From the NCBI GenBank assembly GCA_016790075.1, contig JAEUPP010000005.1, positions 62,001 through 126,000 on the forward strand: a DNA stretch of 64,000 bases. Direction: 5' to 3'. Positions 31,494 to 40,867 of the stretch are shown piece after piece. Position numbers and translations under genes: made by a program. Each line of letters starts with the position of its first letter. The stretch's first letter is position 1. This stretch comes from Rhodanobacteraceae bacterium (GTDB lineage Bacteria > Pseudomonadota > Gammaproteobacteria > Xanthomonadales > Rhodanobacteraceae). The notes beneath the pieces were generated by a model. That model was not told where the DNA came from. It did not search any database and saw nothing but the letters and a program-made list of their open reading frames with translations.

Positions 31494-33287
31494 ATGAGTA
31501 TCTGTGAACGCCTGCGCGACCTGCGCGCCGCCATGCACACGCACGGGGTTGACGCCGTAGTTGTTCCGTCAGCCGACCCACACCTGTCCGAATACCTGCC
31601 CCTGCGCTGGGCCTCGCGCAGCTGGTTATCCGGCTTCTCGGGTTCCAGCGGCACCCTGATCGTTACTGCCGATTTCACCGGACTCTGGACCGATTCCCGC
31701 TATTTCGAGCAGGCCGAGCAGGAACTGGCCGGCACTGGCGTGCAGCTGATGCGGCTGCTACAGGCGCAGATGCCGGAACACCTGGACTGGCTTTGTGCGC
31801 ACCTGGCCCGTGGCCAGACAGTCGCCATCGCCGCTGACGTGCTGGCACTGGCGCTGCAGGAACGCATGCAGGCGAGCCTGTCGGCCCACGGCATAGGGCT
31901 GCGCACCGACCTTGATCTGGTCGACGAGATCTGGGTCGACCGGCCGCCGCTGCCGGCCGAGCCGATCCGCGAGCACCGCGCCGACTACGTCAGCTCGACC
32001 CGTACGGAACGGCTGGCGCGTGTGCGCCAGGCCATGGCCGCAGCGGGCGCGACACATCATCTGGTGTCCGCACTGGACGATGTCGCCTGGATCACTAACC
32101 TGCGCGGCAACGACACGGCCTATAACCCGGTGTTCCTCGCCCACCTGCTGATCGGGCCCGACAACGCCATCCTGTTCGTGCCGCCGGGCAAGATCCCGGC
32201 GGAACTCGGCCGCCGCCTCGGCGCCGACGGCATCGTGCTGGCCGACTATGCGGCGGCGAAGACAGCACTGGCGACACTGGGTGCCGGCGATCGCGTGCTG
32301 CTTGATCCGCGCCGCGTCGTCCATGCCCTGGCTTGCGCCATCGCCGACGACGTCGCCATCGTGGCGCAGCTCAATCCCAGCCAGCGCTTCAAGGCAACCA
32401 AGACAGCCGACGAACTGCGCCGCGTGCGCGACACCATGCGCCACGATGGCGTCGCCCTGGTGCGTTTTCTGATCTGGCTGGAGTCCGCGCTGGCCACGCG
32501 CACCTTGACCGAGCTCGATGTCGCCGCCGAGCTGCGGCGCCAACGCGAGGCCCAGCCCGATTTCGTCAGCGAAAGTTTTGCGACGATCGCCGGCTATATG
32601 GCCAACGGCGCGTTGCCGCATTACCGCGCAACAGCGCAGCGGCATGCGACGCTGGCCCGCGCAGGGCTGCTGCTGATCGACTCGGGCGGCCAGTACGAAG
32701 GCGGCACCACCGACATCACGCGCACGATTGCACTGGGCCCGCTCAGCCAGGAGCAATGCCGCGACTACACGCTGGTGCTCAAGGGGCTGATCGCACTATC
32801 CCGCGCCCGTTTTCCGCGCGGAACCACGGGCCAGCAGCTCGACGCACTCGCGCGGGCACCAATCTGGGCCGAAGGCATCAACTACGGCCACGGCACCGGC
32901 CACGGCGTCGGTTACTTCCTCAACGTACACGAAGGTCCGCAGGCGATCCGCCCGCCCGCTGCCGCGGATCATGCCGAGCCTCTGGTGCCCGGCATGATCA
33001 CTTCGAACGAACCCGGCATCTATCGGCCAGGCCGCCATGGGGTACGTATCGAGAACCTCGTCGCCACCGTGCCGGCCGGCGAAAGTGAATTCGGTGAATT
33101 CCTTGCATTCGATACATTGACACTTTGCCCCATCGACCAGCGCCCCATCCTCAGCGAGCTATTGACCGAAGGCGAACGCGACTGGCTGGACTGGTATCAC
33201 GCGCAGGTCGAAGCCGAACTTTCGCCACTGCTCGATACGGACGAACAGCTCTGGCTCGCGGCGCGCTGCGCGGAGCTGGGCGCATGA
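31494..33287 (+). CDS. pepP: Xaa-Pro aminopeptidase (M24B, long form)
   Basis: The 597-residue enzyme removes N-terminal residues before proline. It has two creatinase-like N-terminal domains (about 1-310) and a pita-bread catalytic domain, as in the eukaryotic APP1 type, so it is longer than E. coli PepP (about 440). Metal ligands appear in order: DSGGQYEGGTTDITRT (two Asp), GHGTGHGVG (His), SNEPGIY (Glu) and RIENL (Glu). No signal peptide is present, so it is cytosolic. The 10-nt gap to the epimerase gene suggests co-transcription, but a functional link is not evident. Confidence 0.92.
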   Translation: MSICERLRDLRAAMHTHGVDAVVVPSADPHLSEYLPLRWASRSWLSGFSGSSGTLIVTADFTGLWTDSRYFEQAEQELAGTGVQLMRLLQAQMPEHLDWLCAHLARGQTVAIAADVLALALQERMQASLSAHGIGLRTDLDLVDEIWVDRPPLPAEPIREHRADYVSSTRTERLARVRQAMAAAGATHHLVSALDDVAWITNLRGNDTAYNPVFLAHLLIGPDNAILFVPPGKIPAELGRRLGADGIVLADYAAAKTALATLGAGDRVLLDPRRVVHALACAIADDVAIVAQLNPSQRFKATKTADELRRVRDTMRHDGVALVRFLIWLESALATRTLTELDVAAELRRQREAQPDFVSESFATIAGYMANGALPHYRATAQRHATLARAGLLLIDSGGQYEGGTTDITRTIALGPLSQEQCRDYTLVLKGLIALSRARFPRGTTGQQLDALARAPIWAEGINYGHGTGHGVGYFLNVHEGPQAIRPPAAADHAEPLVPGMITSNEPGIYRPGRHGVRIENLVATVPAGESEFGEFLAFDTLTLCPIDQRPILSELLTEGERDWLDWYHAQVEAELSPLLDTDEQLWLAARCAELGA

Positions 33288-33297
33288 GAACCGCACT

Positions 33298-34407
33298 GTG
33301 AAGGCCGGCCGTCCGCGCGTTCTCGTCGTCGCCGGCACGCGCCCGGAATGCCTCAAGCTCGCCAGTGTCGTGCGCGCACTGCGCGCCCAGACCACCCTGC
33401 ACACCCAGCTGCTCAACAGCGGCCAGCACCAGGCCATGGTCGAGCGTACATTCAGCCAGCTTGGTCTGCGCTGCGATCTGAATGCCTGTCAGATTGCAGC
33501 GATGTCGCTGTCACATGCGCTGTCGACCCTGCGCGAACAGATCCGCCGTGTCGCCCAGGAACAGGACAGCGCCCTCGTGGTCAGCCAGGGCGATACCTCA
33601 ACGGCTTATGCCGCTGCGCTCGCCGCACGTGATCTCGGCCTGCCGTTGGCCCATGTCGAAGCCGGTCTGCGCACGAATCACCCCTACCGGCCTTTTCCCG
33701 AGGAGCTGTTCCGGCGCCGCATCGCCCCGATGGCGCAGCTGCATTTCGCACCCACGCTACAGGCTGCTGCCAATCTGCGCAGCGAGAACATCGCGCCCGA
33801 GCGCATTCACCGGGTCGGCAACAGCGTGATTGACCTATTGCGCGAGCAAGTCGAAGACACGCGCCCACTCGCGCTGCCGTTCCTGCCCGACACATCACGC
33901 CTGGTTGCGCTGACCCTGCACCGACGCGAGAACTACGGCCGCGGTCTCGATCTGGTCTGTGCTGCCGTGCTCGAACTGCTCGCTCAACATGGCGATATGG
34001 GCGTGGTCTGCCCGGTACACCCCAATCCCACGGTCGGTCACCGCATACGCCGCCATCTTTCCGGCCATGCACGCATCGCACTGGTCGATCCGCTGGACTA
34101 CCGGCCATTCATTGCGGTGCTCGCCCAGGCCTGTCTGGCCATCACCGACTCCGGCGGTATCCAGGAAGAAGCACCTTATCTCGGCACACCGGTACTCGTG
34201 GTGCGCGAGAACACCGAACGCCCGGAAAGCGTGGCCCTGGGTACTGCGACCCTGGTGCCACCGCGCACCGAGCGCATCGTCGCCGAGGCCAACCGGCTGC
34301 TGTCGGCTGCCACGCCACCGCGTCTGGCCTTCACTCCGGAGGCCGCCTATGGGGACGGCCGCAGTGGTGAGCGCATTGCGCGGGTGATTGCGGACTTTCT
34401 CACCTAG
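33298..34407 (+). CDS. wecB: UDP-N-acetylglucosamine 2-epimerase-like enzyme
   Basis: The 369-residue protein belongs to the GT-B-fold UDP-GlcNAc 2-epimerases that supply UDP-ManNAc for surface polysaccharides. Motifs are VAGTRPECLKL, SQGDTST, HVEAGLRT, LTLHRRENYG and TDSGGIQEEAP, which include the Asp, Glu and His of the active site. The usual PEExNR motif reads PEELFRR, so the Asn is replaced. The GTG at 33298 is the only reasonable start. The next genes encode glycan enzymes, which supports a role in glycan making. A hydrolysing epimerase is a less likely alternative. The symbol denotes the family, not proven function. Confidence 0.85.
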   Translation: MKAGRPRVLVVAGTRPECLKLASVVRALRAQTTLHTQLLNSGQHQAMVERTFSQLGLRCDLNACQIAAMSLSHALSTLREQIRRVAQEQDSALVVSQGDTSTAYAAALAARDLGLPLAHVEAGLRTNHPYRPFPEELFRRRIAPMAQLHFAPTLQAAANLRSENIAPERIHRVGNSVIDLLREQVEDTRPLALPFLPDTSRLVALTLHRRENYGRGLDLVCAAVLELLAQHGDMGVVCPVHPNPTVGHRIRRHLSGHARIALVDPLDYRPFIAVLAQACLAITDSGGIQEEAPYLGTPVLVVRENTERPESVALGTATLVPPRTERIVAEANRLLSAATPPRLAFTPEAAYGDGRSGERIARVIADFLT

Positions 34408-34478
34408 GAACCTGCGACGGCGCTGCGCGCTGCCGCGTCCGCCGACTACCATTCACCGACACTCCACAGGGAAGTTGC

Positions 34479-35543
34479 ATGACTCGCCAAGCACTGATCG
34501 AACGCTGCGACGACACAGCAGCGCGCCTGCGTGGCTGGCTGCTCGGCGGCAGCGTGCAATGCGCCCACGGCGCCCATACGGGCGGTGTGTTCGGCGCCTT
34601 CGACGCCAACGGTACGGCCAGCTATGTCTACCCCGAAATTACCGGCTATTACCTGCACTGGCTGGCCGAAATCACGCTCGATGGCCAGGCTGGCACTCCG
34701 GCGGCAACGGCCGCAACGGCGGCCACGGACTGGGCCAACCGTGTACTTGCGGACGACGCCGTACCGGTTACGCGCGCCTATGTCGACAGCAGCAAGACCG
34801 ACGACTGGCGCAATCAGGCCGTGTTCTTTTTCGATCTTGCGATGCTGCTGCGCGGCCTCTGCGCCGCGCGCGAAGCCGGCCTCGTTGTTTCGGCGGCGCC
34901 CGCCATCACACGCCTCGTCGACGAACTCGCCCGGTTTGTGGACGCGGGCAAGATCGTGGCGGCACGGTGCGAACCCGGCGCTGTATTGCCGCCACGCTGG
35001 TCCACGCAGGGGGGGCCCTTCGAGGTCAAGGCCAGTTCGCGGGTGGAACTCGCCGCGCGCCATCTGCCCCTGCCCAAGGAGCTGGCGGCAGCCTGCCGCC
35101 AGCTCGCGCAGGGTTACCGAAACGAGATCGCCGGCCTGAAGCTGGCCATGCTGCACCCGACCCTGTATTTCGCCGAAGGCATGCTGGTGGCCGAACCCGA
35201 TTGCGGCCGCGCCATCGCGACACTGGCGCGGCGTTGCCTCGCACTCAGTGATGCTGAGGGCAATCTGCCCGAAGCCGAAGACTCCAGCGTGCCGCGCAGC
35301 GACATACTGGCCCAGACCCTGCGCGTGCTGCTGCTGTGCGCTGACTCCGAAGGCGCCGAGGTCGAGCGCGTCGTCGCTGCACTCTGCTCCCGGGTCGATG
35401 CAGCCGGGCGCCTGCCCTTCCGCGTCGACCTGCCCGCGCCGCAGCCCAATGTCTGGTGCGCGATGTTTGCCGAGCAGGCGCTGCGCTGGTACTCGCGCGC
35501 GCAGCGCGGCGAGGCACTACCGGCAGCGGAATGGTTGGTCTGA
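34479..35543 (+). CDS. hypothetical protein, possible (alpha/alpha) toroid fold
   Basis: The 354-residue soluble protein has no signal peptide. Repeated helix pairs with aromatic motifs (TGYYLHWLAEI, FFFDLAMLLRGL, NVWCAMFAEQALRWY) recall six-hairpin glycosidases or polysaccharide-modifying toroid proteins; this is a pattern impression, not a recognised family. It lies between the epimerase and the double glycosyltransferase; its stop is 1 nt before the next ATG. That strongly suggests one operon and a role in making or trimming a glycan. Confidence 0.72.
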   Translation: MTRQALIERCDDTAARLRGWLLGGSVQCAHGAHTGGVFGAFDANGTASYVYPEITGYYLHWLAEITLDGQAGTPAATAATAATDWANRVLADDAVPVTRAYVDSSKTDDWRNQAVFFFDLAMLLRGLCAAREAGLVVSAAPAITRLVDELARFVDAGKIVAARCEPGAVLPPRWSTQGGPFEVKASSRVELAARHLPLPKELAAACRQLAQGYRNEIAGLKLAMLHPTLYFAEGMLVAEPDCGRAIATLARRCLALSDAEGNLPEAEDSSVPRSDILAQTLRVLLLCADSEGAEVERVVAALCSRVDAAGRLPFRVDLPAPQPNVWCAMFAEQALRWYSRAQRGEALPAAEWLV

Positions 35544-35544
35544 C

Positions 35545-37758
35545 ATGGCCGCCGTAAACCGGCTGCGGGTTCACGCCGTCAGCGCGCTGCGCCTGCTGCC
35601 ACACCTGCCGCTGATCGCGGCTATGCTTGCCGCCGATCTGCTGGCGCGCCTGCGCCCAGGTCCGGTACGCATCGCACGTGGCGTCTACGGACGCGGTATC
35701 AGCGTCGTAATCCCGGAACGCGGTACGCCGGACCTGCTCGCCGAGACACTCACCGCCCTCCAGGCCGCCCTGGAGCGCACTGACGAGCCCAGCCAGGTCG
35801 TCATCGTTGTCAACGGCGCGGCTCCCACCGACTACACGGCGCTGCGCGCGCGCTGGCCGGGCTACGACTGGCAGTTCCATGCCCAGGCTTTGGGCTACAA
35901 CGGCGCTGTCCAGGCCGGCCTCGCAGTCGCACGCCATGACTGGAGCTACCTGCTCAACAGTGACATGCGCCTGGACGCCGACGCGCTCGCCCACCTGCTG
36001 CCCTACCGCAGCGAGCACGTGTTCGCGATCACCTCGCAGATCTTTTTTTCCGATACGACGCGGCGGCGTGAAGAGACCGGCTGGTCCGACTTCCACGAAA
36101 ACCCCAACTTCGCTGAAGTCTACGAGCGCGATCCGGGCAACCTGCAACTGGCACGCGGAAACCTCTATCCCGGCGGCGGCAGTTCCCTGTGCCGCACGGC
36201 GGAGCTGCGCCGTTACGTCGCCGACTCGATCGACTACAACCCGTTTTACTGGGAAGACGCCGATTGGGGCATACGCGCCTGGAGCGAAGGCTGGGAGCTC
36301 GTCTTCTGTCCGGCTTCGCATGCCTACCATCACCATCGCGGCACGGTGCGGCGGTACTACGACGCGGGCGAAGTGGCCCGAATCATCGCGCGCAACGAAC
36401 TGCTGTTCGATCTGCGCCATCGCTGGACGCGGCGCCATCCCCTGCGCACCTTGCAGCGCATGGCGCACTTCGATGCGAAGTCGCGCCGCGAGCTGCGCGG
36501 CATAGGCCTCGCCACGCGTGTCTTCCGCTGCCGCTGCGCTACGCAGCGCGCACGCCACAACGGCCTGCGTTTCGACCGCATCACGCAGGACCGCTGGTAC
36601 CTGCCCCGGCGCGGCAACACGAGGCCGCGCCCGCGCGTACTGCTGGCATCCCCGTTTGCGCTATTCCCGCCAGCCCATGGCGGCGCGCGGCGCATAGCCG
36701 AGCTTGTCACCCGACTGTCGGCGAACGTCGATTTCTTCCTGCTGGGCGACGAAGCCTCGTTGTACGGCGCCGCCAGCGAGCCCTGGCTGCAGCATCTGTG
36801 CGGCGCACAGGTCGTGGAAGGTCGCGGCGACCGGCCTGGCGAAGCACCGCTGAGCGTGCCCCAGCGCCTGACGCGCCACGCCTGGCCCGGCCTGCAGGCG
36901 GCATTGAACGCCGCAATCGCACGCTTTCGCCCGGATATCGTGCAGGTCGAGTTCATGGAACTGGCAGAACTCGCGCCGGAACGCCGCCCGGGACACGGCG
37001 CCTCCGGGCCACGCTGGCTGCTGTGTCTGCATGATGTCTATCTCGATGCCAGCGACCCGGCCAGCGACGCGCGACAACGGGCTGCGATGGCACGCTATGA
37101 CGCGCTGGTCGCCTGTTCCAGCGAAGACGCTGCCCTGCTCGCCCCCCAAGCTGCGCATCTGATCGGCAACGGGGCGGTTGATCGCCGCACCAGCTATCAG
37201 CCATCGCCAGACCAACTGCTGCTGTTCATGGGCCCCTTCCGCTACGCCCAGAACCTGCACGGCATCCTGGCGTTCATCGATTCCGCCTGGCCTGTCCTGC
37301 GCGCGGAGTTTCCGCAGCTGCGCCTGCGCATACTGGGCGGCGCTGAATCCGCCACGATAGCCGAGCACGATGCGCGCCTGCGCCAACCCGGCATAGAGCT
37401 GATATCAGCCTTCGTCGATCCGGCACCGCATCTGGCCGAGTGCAGCCTCAGCATCAATCCCCAGCTCGATATCCGTGGCTCATCCATCAAGCTCATCGAA
37501 TCACTGCTGGCCGGGCGTATCTGCGCCACGACGGCCGACGGCGCTCGCGGCTTCGGCGACGTGGGATTGCAGGGCCTGGTCAGCAGCAACGACATCGCCG
37601 GCCTGGCCGCCCGCATTGCCCCGCTGCTGCGCGATCCAGCGCTACGCCATGGCCTGGAGCGCGCCGACCTGGCCACACTCGACGCCTTCACCTGGGATGC
37701 GATGGCTGAGCTGCAGCTCGGGCTGTATCGCTCGCTATGCACGGAGAACTCCCCATGA
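35545..37758 (+). CDS. double glycosyltransferase, GT2 plus GT4
   Basis: The 737-residue protein joins two glycosyltransferases. The N-terminal GT2 (about 50-310) has ISVVIPERGTPDLLAETLTAL, a DxD-like NSDMRLDADAL and an acceptor-side YWEDADWGIRAW. The C-terminal GT4 half (about 370-730) has HGGARRIAELV, LLLFMGPFRYAQN and the nucleotide-sugar site SSIKLIESLLAG. A weak hydrophobic stretch near residues 15-35 may attach it to the membrane. Such fusions can add two successive sugars to one acceptor. The start at 35545 lies directly behind the previous stop, and the methyltransferase gene starts inside its stop codon. Confidence 0.87.
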   Translation: MAAVNRLRVHAVSALRLLPHLPLIAAMLAADLLARLRPGPVRIARGVYGRGISVVIPERGTPDLLAETLTALQAALERTDEPSQVVIVVNGAAPTDYTALRARWPGYDWQFHAQALGYNGAVQAGLAVARHDWSYLLNSDMRLDADALAHLLPYRSEHVFAITSQIFFSDTTRRREETGWSDFHENPNFAEVYERDPGNLQLARGNLYPGGGSSLCRTAELRRYVADSIDYNPFYWEDADWGIRAWSEGWELVFCPASHAYHHHRGTVRRYYDAGEVARIIARNELLFDLRHRWTRRHPLRTLQRMAHFDAKSRRELRGIGLATRVFRCRCATQRARHNGLRFDRITQDRWYLPRRGNTRPRPRVLLASPFALFPPAHGGARRIAELVTRLSANVDFFLLGDEASLYGAASEPWLQHLCGAQVVEGRGDRPGEAPLSVPQRLTRHAWPGLQAALNAAIARFRPDIVQVEFMELAELAPERRPGHGASGPRWLLCLHDVYLDASDPASDARQRAAMARYDALVACSSEDAALLAPQAAHLIGNGAVDRRTSYQPSPDQLLLFMGPFRYAQNLHGILAFIDSAWPVLRAEFPQLRLRILGGAESATIAEHDARLRQPGIELISAFVDPAPHLAECSLSINPQLDIRGSSIKLIESLLAGRICATTADGARGFGDVGLQGLVSSNDIAGLAARIAPLLRDPALRHGLERADLATLDAFTWDAMAELQLGLYRSLCTENSP

Positions 37759-38501
37759 CCTGGTCCTACGACGCCATCGCCGAGGTCTATGCCACCGACA
37801 TGGGCCAGAGCATGGCCTTCGACGACATAGGCTGGTACCGCGGCTTTTGCGCGCAGCAGCGCGGCGCCGTGCTGGAGCTGGGCTGCGGCACTGGCCGCAT
37901 CCTGCTCGAACTGCTCGCCGCCGGCCTCGATGTCAGCGGCGCCGATCGCTCACTGCCCATGCTCCGGCGCCTGCGTGCGGATGCCGCTGCGCGGGGACTG
38001 GACGCGCGCGTGCTGCAGACCGACCTGCATGCACTCGCGCTGCGCGGCCGTTTCGCGACCATACTGCTGCCCTATTCCCTGATCACCTATCTGACCGACG
38101 TCCACGTTGCCGCTGAAATACTCGCTGGACTGCAGCCCCTGCTGGTCGCGCAGGGCTGTGTGGTGCTGGATGCCTTCGTACCGCAGCCGGTCGAGAGCTT
38201 CAGCGATTTTCGCCTTGACTATCGCCGCCCCCATGGCGACGGCCTGCTTGAGCGGCACAAGCGCATTACCGCCAACACCGACGGCACCAACCGTATCCAA
38301 CGCTGGTACCGCGTGCTGGGCGGCGATTCGCAGCTGCGTGAGGAGTTCCGGACCGACGAAACCATACGTCCCTACGCCCGCACGCAGTTGCTGGCGCTGG
38401 CCGCCGAGGCAGGCTACCGCGTGGAGCGCGAAGTGCACGACTACAGCGACGCCGCGGCGGGCGCCCCAACCAGGTTCCTCACCCTGGTATTGCGCCGCTG
38501 A
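37755..38501 (+). CDS. class I SAM-dependent methyltransferase
   Basis: The 248-residue protein shows SAM motif I (VLELGCGTGRILLELL), an acidic loop with GADRS, and LLPYSLITYL as motif IV-like. The start ATG overlaps the previous stop in ATGA, with GGAG 8 nt upstream, so it is translationally coupled to the double glycosyltransferase. Methylation of a terminal sugar or of a small glycan intermediate is the likely job, but the substrate cannot be read from sequence. An in-frame ATG 6 codons upstream is less likely. Confidence 0.83.
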   Translation: MTWSYDAIAEVYATDMGQSMAFDDIGWYRGFCAQQRGAVLELGCGTGRILLELLAAGLDVSGADRSLPMLRRLRADAAARGLDARVLQTDLHALALRGRFATILLPYSLITYLTDVHVAAEILAGLQPLLVAQGCVVLDAFVPQPVESFSDFRLDYRRPHGDGLLERHKRITANTDGTNRIQRWYRVLGGDSQLREEFRTDETIRPYARTQLLALAAEAGYRVEREVHDYSDAAAGAPTRFLTLVLRR

Positions 38502-38591
38502 CACCCTGCTGCCGAAGTCGCGCCGACGGCGGCTTGCTTGCAGCCGTCGTTGCGGCCACCATGACGGGCTTTCGTTTACCGCGTGACCCTC

Positions 38592-40481
38592 ATGAGCAGT
38601 CGCTACAACGCCGCCGATATCGAAGTGCTGTCCGGGCTGGACCCGGTCAAGCGCCGCCCGGGCATGTATACCGATACGTCGCGCCCTAACCATCTGGCGC
38701 AGGAAGTCATCGACAACTCGGTGGACGAGGCCCTGGCCGGCCACGCCCGCAGCATCGAGGTCACGGTGCATACCGACGGTTCGGTCAGCGTCAGCGACGA
38801 TGGCCGCGGCATGCCGGTCGACATCCACCCGGAGGAAGGCATTCCGGGCGTGGAGCTGATCCTTACCCGGCTACATGCCGGCGGCAAGTTCTCGAACAAG
38901 AACTACCAGTTCTCCGGCGGCCTGCACGGCGTGGGTGTCTCCGTTGTCAACGCGTTGTCGACGCGTGTGGAAGTGACCATACGGCGCGAAGGCCAGATCC
39001 ACCGCATGGAGTTTCGCCACGGCGACCGCTCCAGCCCGCTCGAAGTGATCGGCAGCGTGCCCAAACGACAGACCGGCACCAGCGTGCGGTTCTGGCCTGA
39101 TCCGAAATACTTCGACACACCCAAGATCCTGCTGTCCAAGCTCAAGCACGTGCTGCAGGCCAAGGCCGTGCTTTGCTCCGGGCTTACCGTCAAGCTCAAC
39201 GACGAAGCCAGTGGAGAAAAGGACACGTGGTACTACGAGGACGGGCTGCAGGACTATCTGCGTTCGATGCTGGGCCAGAACGAGTTCCTGCCGGCCGAGC
39301 TGTATGTGCACGAACTCAAGCGTGATACCGAGGCCGTCGAGTTCGCCCTGGCCTGGGTACCCGAAGGCGAGCTGGTGCAGGAGTCCTATGTCAACCTGAT
39401 CCCCACTGCCCAGGGCGGCACGCATTGCAACGGCCTGCGCACCGGGCTGACCGAAGCCCTGCGTGAGTTCTGCGATATCCGCAACCTGCTGCCACGTGGC
39501 GTGAAATTGGCACCGGAAGACGTATGGGACCGGCTCTCGTTCGTGCTTTCGCTGAAGATGCAGGACGCGCAATTCTCAGGCCAGACCAAGGAAAGGCTGT
39601 CTTCACGCAACGCCGCCGGGTTTGTCGAGGGCGTGGCACACGACGGCTTTGCGCTGTACCTGAATCAGCACGTGCAGATCGGCGAACGCATTGCCCAGCT
39701 CGCGATCGAGCGCGCTGCCGCGCGGCTCAAGGCCGAAAAGCAGATCGTGCGCAAGAAAATCACCCAGGGTCCGGCACTGCCGGGCAAGCTGGCCGATTGC
39801 GCCTCCAGCGACCTCTCGCGCACCGAGCTGTTCCTCGTCGAAGGCGACTCGGCCGGCGGCTCGGCCAAGCAGGCGCGCGACAAGGATTTCCAGGCCATCC
39901 TGCCGTTACGCGGCAAGATCCTGAACACCTGGGAAGTTGAATCCGGTTCGGTACTGGCCTCGCAGGAAGTCCACGACCTTGCCGTGGCGATTGGCTGCGA
40001 TCCCGGCGTCGACAAGATAGACGGCCTGCGCTATGGCAAGGTCATCGTACTGGCCGACGCCGATTCCGACGGCCTGCATATCGCCACGTTGCTCTGCGCC
40101 CTGTTTCTGCGCCATTTCCCCTCCCTGGTGCGCGAAGGCCATGTCTTCGTCGCCATGCCGCCCCTGTTTCGCGTCGACGTGGGCAAGCAGGTGTTCTACT
40201 GCCTGGACGAAAACGAAAAGCGCACCCTGCTGGAACGCATCGAACGCGAGAAGATCAAGGGCCAGGTCTCGGTCACCCGCTTCAAGGGTCTGGGCGAGAT
40301 GAACCCATCGCAGCTGCGCGAGTCCGCCGTGCATCCGGACACACGCCGTCTGGTCCAGCTCACTGTGGAAACGGACGATGGAACGAGCAAGGTCATGGAC
40401 ATGCTGCTGTCGAAGAAGCGCGCTTCAGACCGCAAGAGCTGGCTCGAGGAAAAGGGCGACCTGGCCTCGCTGGAAGTCTGA
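38592..40481 (+). CDS. parE: DNA topoisomerase IV subunit B
   Basis: ParE is the ATPase subunit of topoisomerase IV, which unlinks daughter chromosomes. The 629 residues contain the GHKL ATPase sites (EVIDNSVDEAL, DDGRGMPVD, GLHGVGVSVVNALS) and a transducer domain. The TOPRIM region (EGDSAGGSAKQARD, DADSDG) follows. The text LPLRGKILNTWE and the PGMYTDTSRPNHL start distinguish ParE from GyrB. A GTG three codons earlier is possible; the ATG at 38592 gives the usual length. Confidence 0.96.
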   Translation: MSSRYNAADIEVLSGLDPVKRRPGMYTDTSRPNHLAQEVIDNSVDEALAGHARSIEVTVHTDGSVSVSDDGRGMPVDIHPEEGIPGVELILTRLHAGGKFSNKNYQFSGGLHGVGVSVVNALSTRVEVTIRREGQIHRMEFRHGDRSSPLEVIGSVPKRQTGTSVRFWPDPKYFDTPKILLSKLKHVLQAKAVLCSGLTVKLNDEASGEKDTWYYEDGLQDYLRSMLGQNEFLPAELYVHELKRDTEAVEFALAWVPEGELVQESYVNLIPTAQGGTHCNGLRTGLTEALREFCDIRNLLPRGVKLAPEDVWDRLSFVLSLKMQDAQFSGQTKERLSSRNAAGFVEGVAHDGFALYLNQHVQIGERIAQLAIERAAARLKAEKQIVRKKITQGPALPGKLADCASSDLSRTELFLVEGDSAGGSAKQARDKDFQAILPLRGKILNTWEVESGSVLASQEVHDLAVAIGCDPGVDKIDGLRYGKVIVLADADSDGLHIATLLCALFLRHFPSLVREGHVFVAMPPLFRVDVGKQVFYCLDENEKRTLLERIEREKIKGQVSVTRFKGLGEMNPSQLRESAVHPDTRRLVQLTVETDDGTSKVMDMLLSKKRASDRKSWLEEKGDLASLEV

Positions 40482-40604
40482 GCGCGGCGATCAGAGATCG
40501 GACGCGAGGATTTGAGAAAAGCACGCTGCGCAGCCCGCGCCGGCCGGACGCGGAGCTCTCGACAGCCGTCAAAGCCGATCGCGGCCTAGCAGCCCGGCGC
40601 AGGC

Positions 40605-40823
40605 CTAACGCTGCTTTTCATCCTCGTTCCTGGCGTCGTCCTGCTGCTGCGGCGGCTGTTGCTGCGGCTGCTGTTGCTGCTGCTGGACTTCTTCCTGCTT
40701 CTTGTTCTGGTCCTGCTGCGTCGGTGTCGGAGCACGCCGCCCCATACCGGTTTGAGCCTGCGCCGCCAAGGGCAGCGCGACACCAGCGAACAATACAAAG
40801 GCAAGGGCGAGTGCGGTACGCAT
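40605..40823 (-). CDS. small secreted Gln-rich protein
   Basis: The 72-residue product has a signal peptide (ALALAFVLFAGVALPLAAQA) and a mature part of about 50 residues dominated by Gln, Pro, Asp, Glu and Lys, with runs of Gln. It should be disordered. GGTGG stands 9 nt before the ATG at 40823; the GTG at 40835 would lie within that ribosome site and is rejected. No homologue is recognised. The CAG/CTG-type repeats in the DNA may make the length variable between strains. Confidence 0.62.
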   Translation of the reverse strand: MRTALALAFVLFAGVALPLAAQAQTGMGRRAPTPTQQDQNKKQEEVQQQQQQPQQQPPQQQDDARNEDEKQR

Positions 40824-40867
40824 GATGTAGTCCACCGAAATACAGAAGAGCCCGGATCTGCGGGCGG

